From: an uncultured Acetatifactor sp.
GTDB lineage: Bacteria; Bacillota; Clostridia; Lachnospirales; Lachnospiraceae
Length of the DNA: 64,000 nucleotides
Direction: 5' to 3'
Assembly (NCBI GenBank): GCA_910585015.1
Contig: CAJUCT010000005.1
Coordinates: 61,625 to 125,624 of the forward strand
Shown here: positions 8,300 to 17,052 of the stretch, in pieces
Layout of the letters: each line of letters begins with the position of its first letter
Position numbering within the stretch: position 1 is the stretch's first letter
Position numbers and translations under genes: made by a program
The notes under the pieces: generated by a model
What the model was told of the DNA's origin: nothing
The model's input: only the letters and a program-made list of their open reading frames with translations
Databases searched by the model: none

Positions 8300-9109
8300 T
8301 CACGCCTGGGACACGGCCTCTTTCATGCTTTTCACATACTCATATATGGCAGGACCCGCCTGTTCTCCGTTCCGGGCGATGATTTTCACAATGGCGCTGC
8401 CCACGATGGCCCCGTCAGAAATCTGGGCCATATGTCTGGCCTGTTCGGGAGTGCTGATGCCAAAACCGATGGCACAGGGCACATCCGTCACCTGGCGTAT
8501 ACTCTCCACCATGGATTCCAGATCGGTGCTGATCTCACTGCGCACACCGGTGACCCCCATGGAGGAAACCACATAGATAAAGCCGCTGGCCTCCCGGGCA
8601 ATCATCTGAATCCGCTCCCGGGAAGTGGGGGCAATCATGGAGACCAGCGCCACGTTGTGAGCCCTTGCCGCTCCCTCCATCTCCTGCTTCTCCTCATAGG
8701 GAAGATCGGGAACAATGACAGCGCCCACGCGTAGTTCCTCACACTGGGCAAAAAATCGTTCACAGCCATAGTGAAACACCGGATTGGCATAAGTCATAAA
8801 TGCCAGAGGAATTGCGGCGCAGTCTCCGGCCTGTTTCCGCACTTGCTTCACGATTTCAAAAACGCCGTCCGTGGTCATTCCCCCCTGGAGCGCCCGGATA
8901 TTGGCGTCCTGGATCACCACCCCCTCCGCAGTGGGATCGGAAAAAGGAATGCCTATCTCAATTAAATCCGCACCCGCCCGCACCATCTCCTGAATGTACT
9001 TCACGGTGCAGTCCGGCGTGGGGTCTCCCGCCGTCAAAAAGGTAATAAACGCCTTGTGATTAGGTGTCTGAAATACCCTGCTGATCTGATTACTCTGTAA
9101 TTTACTCAT
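8300..9109 (-). CDS. trpA: tryptophan synthase alpha chain
   Basis: A 269-residue TIM barrel that cleaves indole-3-glycerol phosphate and channels indole to TrpB. The catalytic Glu (E51 in LIEIGIPFSDP) is present. The second catalytic acid, Asp60 of the enteric enzyme within the SDPxADG motif, is Glu62 here (SDPTAEG); a Glu variant also occurs in relatives as far as I recall, so this alone does not prove inactivity. The phosphate-binding loops (GFGIST, GSAIV) are intact. ATG 9109 lies within the last codons of trpB (8-bp overlap) with GGGGGTGA upstream, giving coupled translation. It appears intact although the upstream genes making its substrate are broken. Confidence 0.93.
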   Translation of the reverse strand: MSKLQSNQISRVFQTPNHKAFITFLTAGDPTPDCTVKYIQEMVRAGADLIEIGIPFSDPTAEGVVIQDANIRALQGGMTTDGVFEIVKQVRKQAGDCAAIPLAFMTYANPVFHYGCERFFAQCEELRVGAVIVPDLPYEEKQEMEGAARAHNVALVSMIAPTSRERIQMIAREASGFIYVVSSMGVTGVRSEISTDLESMVESIRQVTDVPCAIGFGISTPEQARHMAQISDGAIVGSAIVKIIARNGEQAGPAIYEYVKSMKEAVSQA

Positions 9110-10286
9110 GAAGATTCACCCCCCTGTATCTGGCAATTGCCGCCACATCCTTGTCCCCGCGGCCTGAGAGGCATATAATAATGCTCTGGTCCGGGCTATA
9201 GTTTTTCGCCATCTTTCTCACATGGGCCACCGCGTGGGCGCTTTCCACAGCACAGATAATTCCCTCCGTCCTGGCCATATAGGCAAAGGCATCCACCGCC
9301 TCATCGTCGGTGACGGGCACATACCGGGCCCTGCCGATGTCGTGGAGATGGGCATGTTCCGGCCCGATACCCGGATAGTCCAGCCCTGCGGAGATGGAAT
9401 ACACCGGCGCAATCTGCCCATATTCATCCTGACAGAAATAGGACTTCATGCCATGGAAAATGCCCAGACTGCCGGTGGCGATGGTGGCCGCTGTCAAGGC
9501 CGTGTCCACACCTTTTCCCGCTGCCTCGCAGCCAATGAGCTCCACATCTTTATCCTCAATAAAATTGTAAAACATACCCATGGAGTTGCTGCCGCCGCCC
9601 ACGCAGGCCACCACTGCCGCCGGAAGGCGCCCTTCCTTCTCCAGAATCTGCTGCCTGGCCTCCCGGCTGATGACGCTCTGGAAATCCCTCACAATCATGG
9701 GGAAAGGATGAGGCCCCATGACGGAACCCAGTACATACAGCGTGTCCTCCACCCGGTTCGTCCACTCCCTCATACAGGCATTTACCGCGTCTTTCAGCGT
9801 CCGGGTACCGCTGGTGACAGGGTGTACCTTCGCTCCCAGAAGCTCCATGCGGTACACGTTCAGCGCCTGGCGGACGGTGTCCTCCTCCCCCATGTATATC
9901 TCGCACTCCATACCCAACAGGGCGGCGGCCGTGGCTGTGGCCACACCGTGCTGGCCCGCCCCCGTCTCGGCGATGATACGGGTCTTGCCCATCCTTTTGG
10001 CCAGCAGCGCCTGGCCCAGCACATTGTTGATCTTGTGGGAACCGGTATGATTCAGATCCTCCCTCTTGAGGTAGATCCTGGCTCCTCCCAGATCCTTTGT
10101 CATCTTCTCCGCATAGTACAACAGAGACGGTCTGCCTGCATATTCATTCAGCAGGGTCTGTAGTTCCCGCTGGAATTCCGGGTCCTTCTTATAATGTTCA
10201 TAACTCTCTTCCAGATGGATCAATTCATTCATCAGCGTCTCCGAAACATACTGACCGCCGTGAATGCCGTAACGTCCTTTGCTCAT
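9102..10286 (-). CDS. trpB: tryptophan synthase beta chain
   Basis: A 394-residue PLP enzyme joining indole and serine to tryptophan. The PLP lysine is in HTGSHKINN (K85), the catalytic Glu in AETGAGQHG (E107), and the phosphate-cradle GGGSNSMG is intact. Two ATGs lie six bases apart; AGGAGGA immediately precedes the first, so the second (10286, MSKGRYG) has the better spacing. It is full length and ends overlapping trpA. With trpC gone it could still use scavenged indole. Confidence 0.95.
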   Translation of the reverse strand: MSKGRYGIHGGQYVSETLMNELIHLEESYEHYKKDPEFQRELQTLLNEYAGRPSLLYYAEKMTKDLGGARIYLKREDLNHTGSHKINNVLGQALLAKRMGKTRIIAETGAGQHGVATATAAALLGMECEIYMGEEDTVRQALNVYRMELLGAKVHPVTSGTRTLKDAVNACMREWTNRVEDTLYVLGSVMGPHPFPMIVRDFQSVISREARQQILEKEGRLPAAVVACVGGGSNSMGMFYNFIEDKDVELIGCEAAGKGVDTALTAATIATGSLGIFHGMKSYFCQDEYGQIAPVYSISAGLDYPGIGPEHAHLHDIGRARYVPVTDDEAVDAFAYMARTEGIICAVESAHAVAHVRKMAKNYSPDQSIIICLSGRGDKDVAAIARYRGVNLHE

Positions 10287-10333
10287 AGTCATTCCTCCTA
10301 TTATAATTCCGCATCTGCTCTTCCGGCCGCTCT

Positions 10334-10879
10334 TCAGCCACGCACTAGCTCCATCACCCGGCGTATCTTCTCCGGGTCCTTATGCCCTTCTGTCTCCAGG
10401 GATGAACTTAAATCTACGCCGTAGGGGCCAACGCGGACAAGCACCTGTTCCAGATTGTCCAGTCCCAACCCTCCGGCCAGAAAATACGGCCGGGTTACGC
10501 CCTCCAGCAGATTCCAGTCAAAAGTCCGACCACTGCCCATACCGCTGTCAAAGAGCAGATAATCCGCGGCACTGTCAAGCCATGCCTCCACGTCATACCG
10601 GCTGCGCACTCTGACAGCCTTGATCACCGGCCTGCCAGTCACCTCCTGGAGATAACGGATATCTTCTTCCGATTCTCCCCCGTGAAGCTGGGCCAAATCA
10701 ATAATGCCGTCCCTCAGCAGTCCCGCCACCTCTTCCACAGGCATATCCACAAAAACACCCACCGCCTGAACTGCAGGGGAAAGCAGCGCCTTCAGCCGCG
10801 CTGCCTGGGCTCTGCCCAGAAACCGTCTGCTCTTAGGCCAGAACACAAAGCCGATATAGTCCGGCCGCAGCCGATTCAC
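10334..10879 (-). pseudogene. trpF: phosphoribosylanthranilate isomerase, N-terminally truncated
   Basis: The frame aligns with TrpF from about residue 20 on: NRLRPDYIGFVFWPKSRRFLG, the QLHGGE strand, LLFDSGMGSGRTFDW with the general-acid Asp, and the phosphate loops FLAGGLGLDN and GVDLSSSLE. The first beta strand with the catalytic cysteine (K-x-CG motif) is absent; upstream the frame reaches a TAA within 35 bases. Only 71 bases separate it from trpD, where trpC would normally stand, so one deletion removed trpC and the trpF start. Loss of the catalytic Cys makes activity unlikely. Confidence 0.85.
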
Positions 10880-10950
10880 ACAAATAATGACCGGTGATGA
10901 ATATTATCACACTTTTAAGCATCCCTCTGGGCTGTGCGAGGATATGCTGT

Positions 10951-11973
10951 CTAGAGTTCCGCATATTCTTGGGAATACTTCACAAATTTCTCCAGCTGCT
11001 CCATGGCCCTGCCGCTGTCGATGAGTTCCTGCGCGAGATTAATGCCGGTCTGAAGGTCAGCCGCCTTATCTGCCACATATAATCCTGCCGCAGCATTGAT
11101 CACCACCGCGTCCCTCTTGGCTCCCTGTTCCTGCCCGCTTAAGACGGCTCTGGTGATGGCGGCGTTCTCCGCGGCTGTGCCTCCCAGCAGCTGTCCTCTC
11201 TCATATGTCTTTAAGCCCAGCTGCTCCGGTGTGATTATATACTTCTTCAACTGCTTATCCCGAATCTCGCATATGGTGGTGGGAGCGCACACCGATATCT
11301 CATCCAGCTTATCCTGTCCATACACCACCATGCCTCTGGTCACTCCCAGGTTCCTAAGCACCTCCGCCAACACCTCCACTAACGACTCATCGTAAACTCC
11401 CAGTACCTCCATGTTGGCGCCTGCCGGGTTGGTCAGAGGTCCCAGAATATTGAATACTGTGCGGATACCCAACTCCCTGCGGATAGGCCCCACATACTTC
11501 ATGGCACTGTGATATTTCTGGGCAAACAGGAAACAAATATTTATTTTGTTCAACAGCTTCAGGCTCTGCTCCGGCTCCAGCGCAATATTGACCCCCAAAG
11601 CCTCCAGGCAGTCTGCCGCCCCGGACTTGGAACTGGCCGCCCGGTTGCCGTGTTTTGCCACCGGCACACCTGCGGCGGAGATTACCAGGGACGCCGTGGT
11701 GGAAATGTTAAAGGAATTGGATCCATCCCCTCCGGTCCCCACAATCTCCAGCACGTCCTGCTCATGAAGCAGCCTGGTGGCATGACGACGCATCTCCTTC
11801 GCTGAGCCGGTGATCTCCTCGATGGTCTCCCCTTTCATGGACAGAGCTGTGAGATATGCGCTCTTCTGCACATCCGAAGCTTCCCCGCTCATGATCTCGT
11901 TCATAACTGCCTTGGCCATCTCATAGCCGATATCTTCCTTCTTTGCCAGTTGGATAATTGCTTCTCCGATCAT
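10951..11973 (-). CDS. trpD: anthranilate phosphoribosyltransferase
   Basis: A 340-residue enzyme transferring phosphoribose from PRPP to anthranilate. Family signatures present: VGTGGDGSNSFNISTT (PRPP-binding, about 82-97), KHGNRAASSKSGAADCLEALG, and the helical N-terminal domain. ATG 11973 has GAGGAG eight bases upstream. It is intact, but trpE/trpG that make its substrate are deleted upstream and trpC is deleted downstream, so it is stranded between two lesions. Confidence 0.93.
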   Translation of the reverse strand: MIGEAIIQLAKKEDIGYEMAKAVMNEIMSGEASDVQKSAYLTALSMKGETIEEITGSAKEMRRHATRLLHEQDVLEIVGTGGDGSNSFNISTTASLVISAAGVPVAKHGNRAASSKSGAADCLEALGVNIALEPEQSLKLLNKINICFLFAQKYHSAMKYVGPIRRELGIRTVFNILGPLTNPAGANMEVLGVYDESLVEVLAEVLRNLGVTRGMVVYGQDKLDEISVCAPTTICEIRDKQLKKYIITPEQLGLKTYERGQLLGGTAAENAAITRAVLSGQEQGAKRDAVVINAAAGLYVADKAADLQTGINLAQELIDSGRAMEQLEKFVKYSQEYAEL

Positions 11974-11990
11974 CTTTTTCTCCTCTTTTC

Positions 11991-12174
11991 CTACTTTTTG
12001 TCCGCCTCCGCGCTCTCCAGCAGATAGACATGTCTGCTGACCACCTTCAGCTTGCGCAGCACCTCAATCGGCGTTGTACTGTCGGAGTATATCTCTGTGC
12101 TGACAGGAATTACACCATACTCCCCCTCCGCCATGATCTGCCTTACTTCCTCTAAGGTTGAGCCTGATCTTCAT
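11991..12174 (-). pseudogene. trpE: anthranilate synthase component I, N-terminal fragment
   Basis: ATG 12174 with GGAGG ribosome site begins MKIRLN, then a one-base insertion near 12155 shifts to the frame LEEVRQIMAEGEYGVIPVSTE and on to LESAEADKK, the recognisable TrpE N-terminus. At AEADKK the reading stops (TAG 11991-11993) and the next bases are the trpD ribosome site. The remaining roughly 430 codons of trpE and all of trpG are missing, so a large deletion fused the start of trpE to the trpG-trpD junction. Confidence 0.85.
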
Positions 12175-12195
12175 ATTTTTGTCCTCCATTTTTCA

Positions 12196-12354
12196 CATCC
12201 AAACTTTCCTCTACATGCATATCGCTGGCTTTGCCTGCGATACTGCACCAATCAGTATTTGGAAGTTTTACTTCCAAACTTCCTCTTCCCTGCATATCGC
12301 AGGTCGTGCCTGCGATACTGTGTTAATGCGTATTTGGAAGTTTTACTTCCGAAC
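12196..12354 (+). repeat. repeat family A, tandem pair (units 12196-12279 and 12280-12354)
   Basis: Two units of an 75-85-bp intergenic palindromic repeat. Each has stem-loop 1 (GCATATCGC-nGGC-nnn-GCCTGCGATA), a spacer (ACCAATCAGTAT or GTTAATGCGTAT) and stem-loop 2 (TTTGGAAGTTTTACTTCCAAA). Other copies in this window are at 18438, 40423, 44748 and 46061, always in the same orientation. Here the pair lies between the T-box terminator and the trpE fragment, that is in the operon leader. Confidence 0.8.
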
Positions 12355-12384
12355 TTTGCAGGACAGCTTCACCGCACAAAAAAA

Positions 12385-12660
12385 CCGCCCTTGACAGATA
12401 TACTCTCTGTCAAGGACGGGCAAATATACAATTCCCCGCGGTGCCACCTTGATTCATGTTATGACAACATGCTCTTTCAGGATACCAACATATCCCTTGC
12501 AACTGACGTATGCGCACGTCATGAAATACTCGGCCAGCAAAACTGCGCCTTTCCTCATGCCCTCAGTGGTCCATTTAGCAGCCTGCATCTCCAACCTTTC
12601 TCAGCACCCGGTCTCTCTGTAAGCGCACTTACTGCTTTTATCTCCACTTCAACGGTTTGT
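12385..12660 (-). promoter_or_regulatory. tryptophan T-box riboswitch
   Basis: Leader RNA that binds uncharged tRNA and prevents termination. The T-box core AAGGTGGCACCGCGG is at 12436-12450; the terminator hairpin CCGTCCTTGACAG/CTGTCAAGGGCGG with following T-run is at 12378-12420. In the specifier region AAATGGACCACTGAGG the codon UGG (12571-12573) fits tRNA-Trp, matching the trp genes downstream. The element looks complete and its promoter is near consensus. Confidence 0.9.
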
Positions 12661-12682
12661 GTTCCGCTATTTAGTTTTTATT

Positions 12683-12711
12683 ATATTACTCCTAGTTTAC
12701 ATATGTGTCAA
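12683..12711 (-). promoter_or_regulatory. SigA promoter of the trp T-box operon
   Basis: On the minus strand: -35 TTGACA (12706-12711), 17-bp spacer, -10 TAATAT (12683-12688), placed just upstream of the T-box leader. Confidence 0.8.
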
Positions 12712-12753
12712 GTACTTTTTATAGGAATCATATCATTTTAGAAACTGCCATCA

Positions 12754-12855
12754 TTAGTTCAGCACAAAATTGTTTGTACTGAGGAACCGCTGTATGACGT
12801 TCTGCACTTCATCCTCCGGCAGTCCGAGCCGAATATCTTTTACATATCTTCCCAT
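12754..12855 (-). pseudogene. N-terminal fragment of a small conserved protein
   Basis: A 33-codon frame beginning MGRYVKDIRLGLPEDEV with AGGGGGGAA as ribosome site, directly after ackA. The N-terminus resembles a roughly 110-residue uncharacterised protein common in this group (starting MGRYVKDI), but here it stops after STNNFVLN. Probably a truncated gene; identification is from memory and uncertain. Confidence 0.45.
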
Positions 12856-12891
12856 ACCAGTTCCCCCCTAAAGCATACCCTGCGGTGACGT

Positions 12892-14085
12892 TTACACCAG
12901 CCGCACAGTCTCTCTGGCGATGGCCAGTTCCTCGTTGGTGGGAATCACCATAACCTTGGTGCGGGAATCCGGAGTGCTGATCACGATATCCTCGCCTCGC
13001 TTTCCGTTGGCTTCCTGATCCAGGGTCACGCCCAGATAACCCAGATACTCGCAAATCATTGTTCTCACCAGGGCGGCGTTCTCACCCACGCCCGCAGTGA
13101 AGCAGATCAGGTCCACGCCGTTCATGGCCGCAGTATATGCGCCAATGTATTTTGCCACACGGTAGGCGAAAGTTTTCATGGCACAGGTGGCATAGGTATC
13201 TCCCTTGTGATAGCCATCCTCCAGATCCCGGAAATCGGAGGACAGGTTATTGGACAGGCCCAGCACACCGGATTTCTTGTTCAGGATGCTCATGATCTCG
13301 TCGATACTCTTATTCTCTTTGTGTGCCAGAAACTCAATGATAGCAGGATCGATATCGCCGCTGCGTGTGCCCATGATCAAGCCTTCCAGAGGAGTAAGGC
13401 CCATGGAGGTATCCACACACTTGCCGTTCTTTACCGCAGATACGCTGGCTCCGTTACCCAGATGGCACACGATGGTCTTCAGGGACTCATAGGGCACACC
13501 CAGCACCTGCGCCGCCCTCTTGGAGACATAGGAATGGCTGGTGCCGTGGAAACCATAACGACGAATCTTATATTTCTCATAATACTCCGCAGGCAGGCCA
13601 TACATATAGGCTTCCTGAGGCATGGTCTGATGGAAAGCAGTGTCAAACACAGCCACCATGGGTGTGCTGGGCATCAGCTTCCGGCAGGCATCTATGCCGA
13701 TCAGATTGGCGGGATTGTGCAGAGGAGCCAAATCATTGCAAGCCTCTATGGCCGCCAACACCTCGTTGTCAATGATCACAGACTGGGCAAACTTCTCGCC
13801 GCCATGTACCACCCTGTGGCCCACGGCACCTATTTCGTCCAGGCTCTTTACCACACCTGTCTTCTCGTTGGTCAGCGCCTCCAGCACCAGGCGGATAGCC
13901 TCGGTGTGATCCGGCATGGGGGTCACGTTCAATTCCTTCTCCCCGCCCGCCGGAGTGTAGGTGATCTGGCTGCCGTCAATGCCAATACGCTCACACAGAC
14001 CCTTTGCAATGCACTGCTCCGACTCGGAATTTATCAGCTGAAATTTCAGGGAAGAACTCCCACAGTTAATCACTAAAATATTCAT
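12892..14085 (-). CDS. ackA: acetate kinase
   Basis: A 397-residue ASKHA-fold kinase, the normal family length, converting acetyl phosphate and ADP to acetate and ATP. Signatures: NCGSSSLKFQL at the start, VFDTAFHQTMP, RYGFHGTSHSYV (catalytic/phosphate-binding His and Arg), GNGASV and the C-terminal FTAGVGEN. With pta 340 bp upstream it forms the acetate-producing, ATP-yielding end of fermentation. In the usual pta-ackA order the two are adjacent; here a folA fragment lies between. Confidence 0.97.
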   Translation of the reverse strand: MNILVINCGSSSLKFQLINSESEQCIAKGLCERIGIDGSQITYTPAGGEKELNVTPMPDHTEAIRLVLEALTNEKTGVVKSLDEIGAVGHRVVHGGEKFAQSVIIDNEVLAAIEACNDLAPLHNPANLIGIDACRKLMPSTPMVAVFDTAFHQTMPQEAYMYGLPAEYYEKYKIRRYGFHGTSHSYVSKRAAQVLGVPYESLKTIVCHLGNGASVSAVKNGKCVDTSMGLTPLEGLIMGTRSGDIDPAIIEFLAHKENKSIDEIMSILNKKSGVLGLSNNLSSDFRDLEDGYHKGDTYATCAMKTFAYRVAKYIGAYTAAMNGVDLICFTAGVGENAALVRTMICEYLGYLGVTLDQEANGKRGEDIVISTPDSRTKVMVIPTNEELAIARETVRLV

Positions 14086-14163
14086 AACATGACTTCCTTT
14101 CCATTTACAATTATTAATGCCTTTATTATACAGCGGGCTGACATTATTACCTCTTTGTGTATG

Positions 14164-14292
14164 TTACATAAGTATACGGAATCTCTCCTGCAATCCCCTG
14201 AATCGCTTCTGTTCACCCTTTATTCTCCACGGGATACGGCCCTTTTCCCCGATTACCTGATTTTTTGCGCAAGCAGCGATCAACGCAACCAT
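14164..14292 (-). pseudogene. folA: dihydrofolate reductase, N-terminal fragment
   Basis: ATG 14292 with AGAGGAAG ribosome site opens MVALIAACAKNQVIGEKGRIPW, the typical DHFR start (substrate loop xNxVIGxxGxIPW), followed by R-IKGEQKRFR corresponding to the LPxDLKxFK helix. The frame then diverges and stops after 42 codons; the expected NADPH-binding G-R-x-T segment and the rest are absent from the remaining 78 bases before ackA. A truncated remnant in the pta-ackA gap. Confidence 0.75.
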
Positions 14293-14423
14293 GTTTCTTC
14301 CTCTCAAATCACATTATACTCACAAACGGTTAGCTTTTCCTTCCCGCACGGCACATGATGCCCGATTACACCATATGCGCCGTGCAGGATTTAGAAAATC
14401 TTAGTGTTCGTCAGTAATTTCCC

Positions 14424-15425
14424 CTATACCAGCTGTGCCTGCACTGCCGTCAGCGCAACCACGCCCACGATATCCTGCCAGGAGCATCCGCGGGACAGAT
14501 CGTTGACGGGCTTGGCAATACCCTGCAGCATAGGACCATAGGCTTCCGCGCCGCCCAGCCTCTGCACCAGCTTGTAGCCGATGTTGCCCGCATCCAGATT
14601 GGGGAAAATGAGTACATTGGCTCTGCCGCCCACGCTGCTGCCGGGAGCCTTGGACTTGGCTACGCCGGGAACCAGCGCCGCATCCACCTGCAGTTCACCG
14701 TCCAGAGTCAACTGAGGATACTGTTCATGAGCAATCCGGGTGGCCTCCACCACCTTGTCAACCAGCGCATGCTTGGCGCTGCCCTTGGTGGAATGGCTGA
14801 GCATGGCGATTACAGGCTTGGGACCCACAAGACTCTTAAAGCTTCTGGAGGATGTCTCGGCGATGGCCGCCAGTTCCTCCGCCGTGGGATCCTGATTCAA
14901 ACCGCAGTCGGCAAAGATAAACGTACCGTCCTCTCCCTGATCCTTGAACTGAGTATCCATCACAAAAAAGGCAGACACCAGCTTTACGCCGGGAGCCGTC
15001 TTCAGGATCTGCAGCGCCGGACGCAGGGTGTCAGCCGTGGAGTGGCAGGCACCGGCCACCATGCCGTCCGCATCGTTGGCCTTTACCATAACAATTCCAA
15101 AAGTTAAAGGATCGCTCAGCAGAATCTCTCTCGCCTTCTCAGGCGTCATACCCTTGGCTTTCCTGGTTTCATACAGAAGATTCACATAGGCATCCAGCTT
15201 GTCCGTGGTCTTGGGATTGATCACTTCCACGCCGGTCAGATCCACCTCCAGCCAGCCTGCGCCATCCATGATCTTCTCCTCGTCACCGATCATGATGATG
15301 TTTGCAATACCCTCTTCCATAATCTTCGCCGCTGCGATCAGAGTTCTCTTGTCAGTGGTCTCCGGCAGCACAATGGTTTTCTTGTCGAGCCTCGCCCGCG
15401 CTTTAATTGTGTCAATATATGACAT
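14424..15425 (-). CDS. pta: phosphate acetyltransferase
   Basis: A 333-residue short-form Pta (single PTA_PTB domain), exchanging CoA and phosphate between acetyl-CoA and acetyl phosphate. Typical strings: IVLPETTDKRTLIAA, SDPLTFGIVMVKANDADGMVAGA, SHSTKGSA and the C-terminal NDLSRGCSWQDI. ATG 15425 has AGGAAGGAG seven bases upstream; in-frame starts further up lack one. It precedes ackA and has its own strong promoter. Confidence 0.97.
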   Translation of the reverse strand: MSYIDTIKARARLDKKTIVLPETTDKRTLIAAAKIMEEGIANIIMIGDEEKIMDGAGWLEVDLTGVEVINPKTTDKLDAYVNLLYETRKAKGMTPEKAREILLSDPLTFGIVMVKANDADGMVAGACHSTADTLRPALQILKTAPGVKLVSAFFVMDTQFKDQGEDGTFIFADCGLNQDPTAEELAAIAETSSRSFKSLVGPKPVIAMLSHSTKGSAKHALVDKVVEATRIAHEQYPQLTLDGELQVDAALVPGVAKSKAPGSSVGGRANVLIFPNLDAGNIGYKLVQRLGGAEAYGPMLQGIAKPVNDLSRGCSWQDIVGVVALTAVQAQLV

Positions 15426-15511
15426 ATTCTCTCCTTCCTGCGGAATTGCCGCAATCTTTTTATAAATTTTTATAAAATTCAAAATTTGGCTTAACAAATG
15501 TTCATTTTTAT

Positions 15512-15540
15512 ATTATACTAGAGATAGAAAAATTTAACAA
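15512..15540 (-). promoter_or_regulatory. SigA promoter of pta
   Basis: Minus strand: -35 TTGTTA (15535-15540), 17-bp spacer, consensus -10 TATAAT (15512-15517), about 87 bases before the pta ATG. The divergent gene at 15729 shares this 300-base intergenic region. Confidence 0.7.
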
Positions 15541-15728
15541 GCACCAATATGCGTTAAATTGTATATTTTGGAGTACAAAAGTTCTTTCCGCATTGCACAA
15601 AAACGTGATTTTTATGTGTATGTAAACACTTACACTGCCTGTTATTTTTTTCACATAGTGTCCCTGATTTTGTTAACGTTATTTAGTATATTTCATCAAG
15701 TCAAATTAAGAAAGGACAGGATATCATC

Positions 15729-16967
15729 ATGAAAGTATGTGCTGTTATTGCGGAATATAATCCTTTCCATCTTGGACATGCATATCATTTAAAACAGGCC
15801 CGCCTGCTCACAAATGCCGACTATGTCATCGTTGTCATGAGTGGCAATTTCGTGCAGCGGGGAGATCCGGCGCTGATAGATAAGTATGCCCGTGCCAGGG
15901 CCGCACTCTCCTGCGGCGCCGATCTGGTGTTGGAACTGCCCGCCTGCTTTGCCGCAGGCAGCGCAGAGTATTTTGCCCGAGGAGCCATCTCCATGCTGGA
16001 TCACCTCGGCATGGTGGATTATCTGTGTTTCGGCAGTGAATGTTCAGACATACAGTTCCTGTCTCAGTTTGCGGATATTTTTTTGGAAGAGCCGGAGCCG
16101 TATAAAAAAGTTCTGCTGGAAAAGCTCAAGCTGGGATATTCCTATCCCACCGCCCGTTCCAATGCGCTGGTTATCGCATATCCACAACTGGCCGCTGACA
16201 TATCAGTGGTTACCAGCCCCAACAATATTCTGGGGATCGAATACATAAAGGCACTGCACCGCCGCCGCAGCCTGATCCGCCCCGTCAATATCCGCCGGGT
16301 CGGATCCGACTACCGGGATCGGCGTCTGGGATATTTCATGAGTTCCGCCAGGGCACTGCGCCAGGCGATACAGAGCAACCGCAGCATTGAGGAACTCAGT
16401 TCCCAGATGCCGGAGGAGGCATACCGTGTGCTGACAGATTATTTTTCTCAGGAATCTCCCTTATTCCAGGATGATTTTTCGACTCTGCTGCACTATAAAC
16501 TGTTGTCGGAGCAGGCTAAGGGCTATACCGATTATCTGGATGTCACACCGGATCTGTCAGACAAGATCCGCAAATATGTATATCAGTTTACCACTTTCAG
16601 CGAGTTCTGCGACCTTTTGAAGTCCAAGGATATGACCTACACCCGCATCAGCCGCTGTCTGTTGCACATTCTCCTGAATATTACCAAGGACAATATGCAG
16701 TTTTACATAGACAATCAGGACTCCGTGTCCTATGCCCGGCTGCTGGGCTTCAGGCAGGATGCCAAGCCCCTGCTGACCGCCATCGACCAAAATACCTCTA
16801 TCCCGTTGATCACCAAGATGGCCGACGCGGACAAGCTCCTGCCCCAGGGAGGGGTCCCTATGTTCCAGCAGGAGATGCAGATCACCGATATCTATAGCAG
16901 CATCCAGGCCGCCAAGTCCGGCCATAAGATGTACCACGAGTATACCAGACCGATGATTGTGGTCTAA
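15729..16967 (+). CDS. tmcAL: tRNA(Met) cytidine acetate ligase
   Basis: A 412-residue nucleotidyltransferase-fold enzyme that activates acetate with ATP and forms N4-acetylcytidine at the elongator tRNA-Met wobble base. The HIGH-like motif is in AEYNPFHLGHAYHLKQAR at the N-terminus; VVMSGNFVQRGDPALIDKYARA and LELPACFAAGSAEYFARGA are characteristic. ATG 15729 has AAAGGACAGGAT upstream. It stands divergent from pta; the use of acetate as substrate beside the acetate pathway genes may be coincidental. Confidence 0.92.
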   Translation: MKVCAVIAEYNPFHLGHAYHLKQARLLTNADYVIVVMSGNFVQRGDPALIDKYARARAALSCGADLVLELPACFAAGSAEYFARGAISMLDHLGMVDYLCFGSECSDIQFLSQFADIFLEEPEPYKKVLLEKLKLGYSYPTARSNALVIAYPQLAADISVVTSPNNILGIEYIKALHRRRSLIRPVNIRRVGSDYRDRRLGYFMSSARALRQAIQSNRSIEELSSQMPEEAYRVLTDYFSQESPLFQDDFSTLLHYKLLSEQAKGYTDYLDVTPDLSDKIRKYVYQFTTFSEFCDLLKSKDMTYTRISRCLLHILLNITKDNMQFYIDNQDSVSYARLLGFRQDAKPLLTAIDQNTSIPLITKMADADKLLPQGGVPMFQQEMQITDIYSSIQAAKSGHKMYHEYTRPMIVV

Positions 16968-16989
16968 ACAAAAATGCTTCCCCATGCAA

Positions 16990-17030
16990 AAATCCGGATG
17001 ACACGCTGAGACAGTCTGTCATCCGGATTT
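16990..17030. terminator. bidirectional terminator between convergent genes
   Basis: Perfect 14-bp inverted repeat AAATCCGGATGACA / TGTCATCCGGATTT around a 13-base loop, with AT-rich flanks, between tmcAL and the convergent UPF0210 gene. Confidence 0.75.
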
Positions 17031-17052
17031 CAATATTATCGTCTATGCCATA

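Noticed and set aside
9222..10163. 313-codon plus-strand frame
   Set aside because: Antisense shadow of trpB.
14089..14358. 89-codon plus-strand frame in the pta-ackA gap
   Set aside because: The opposite strand carries a clear DHFR N-terminus with ribosome site; the plus frame has no motif.
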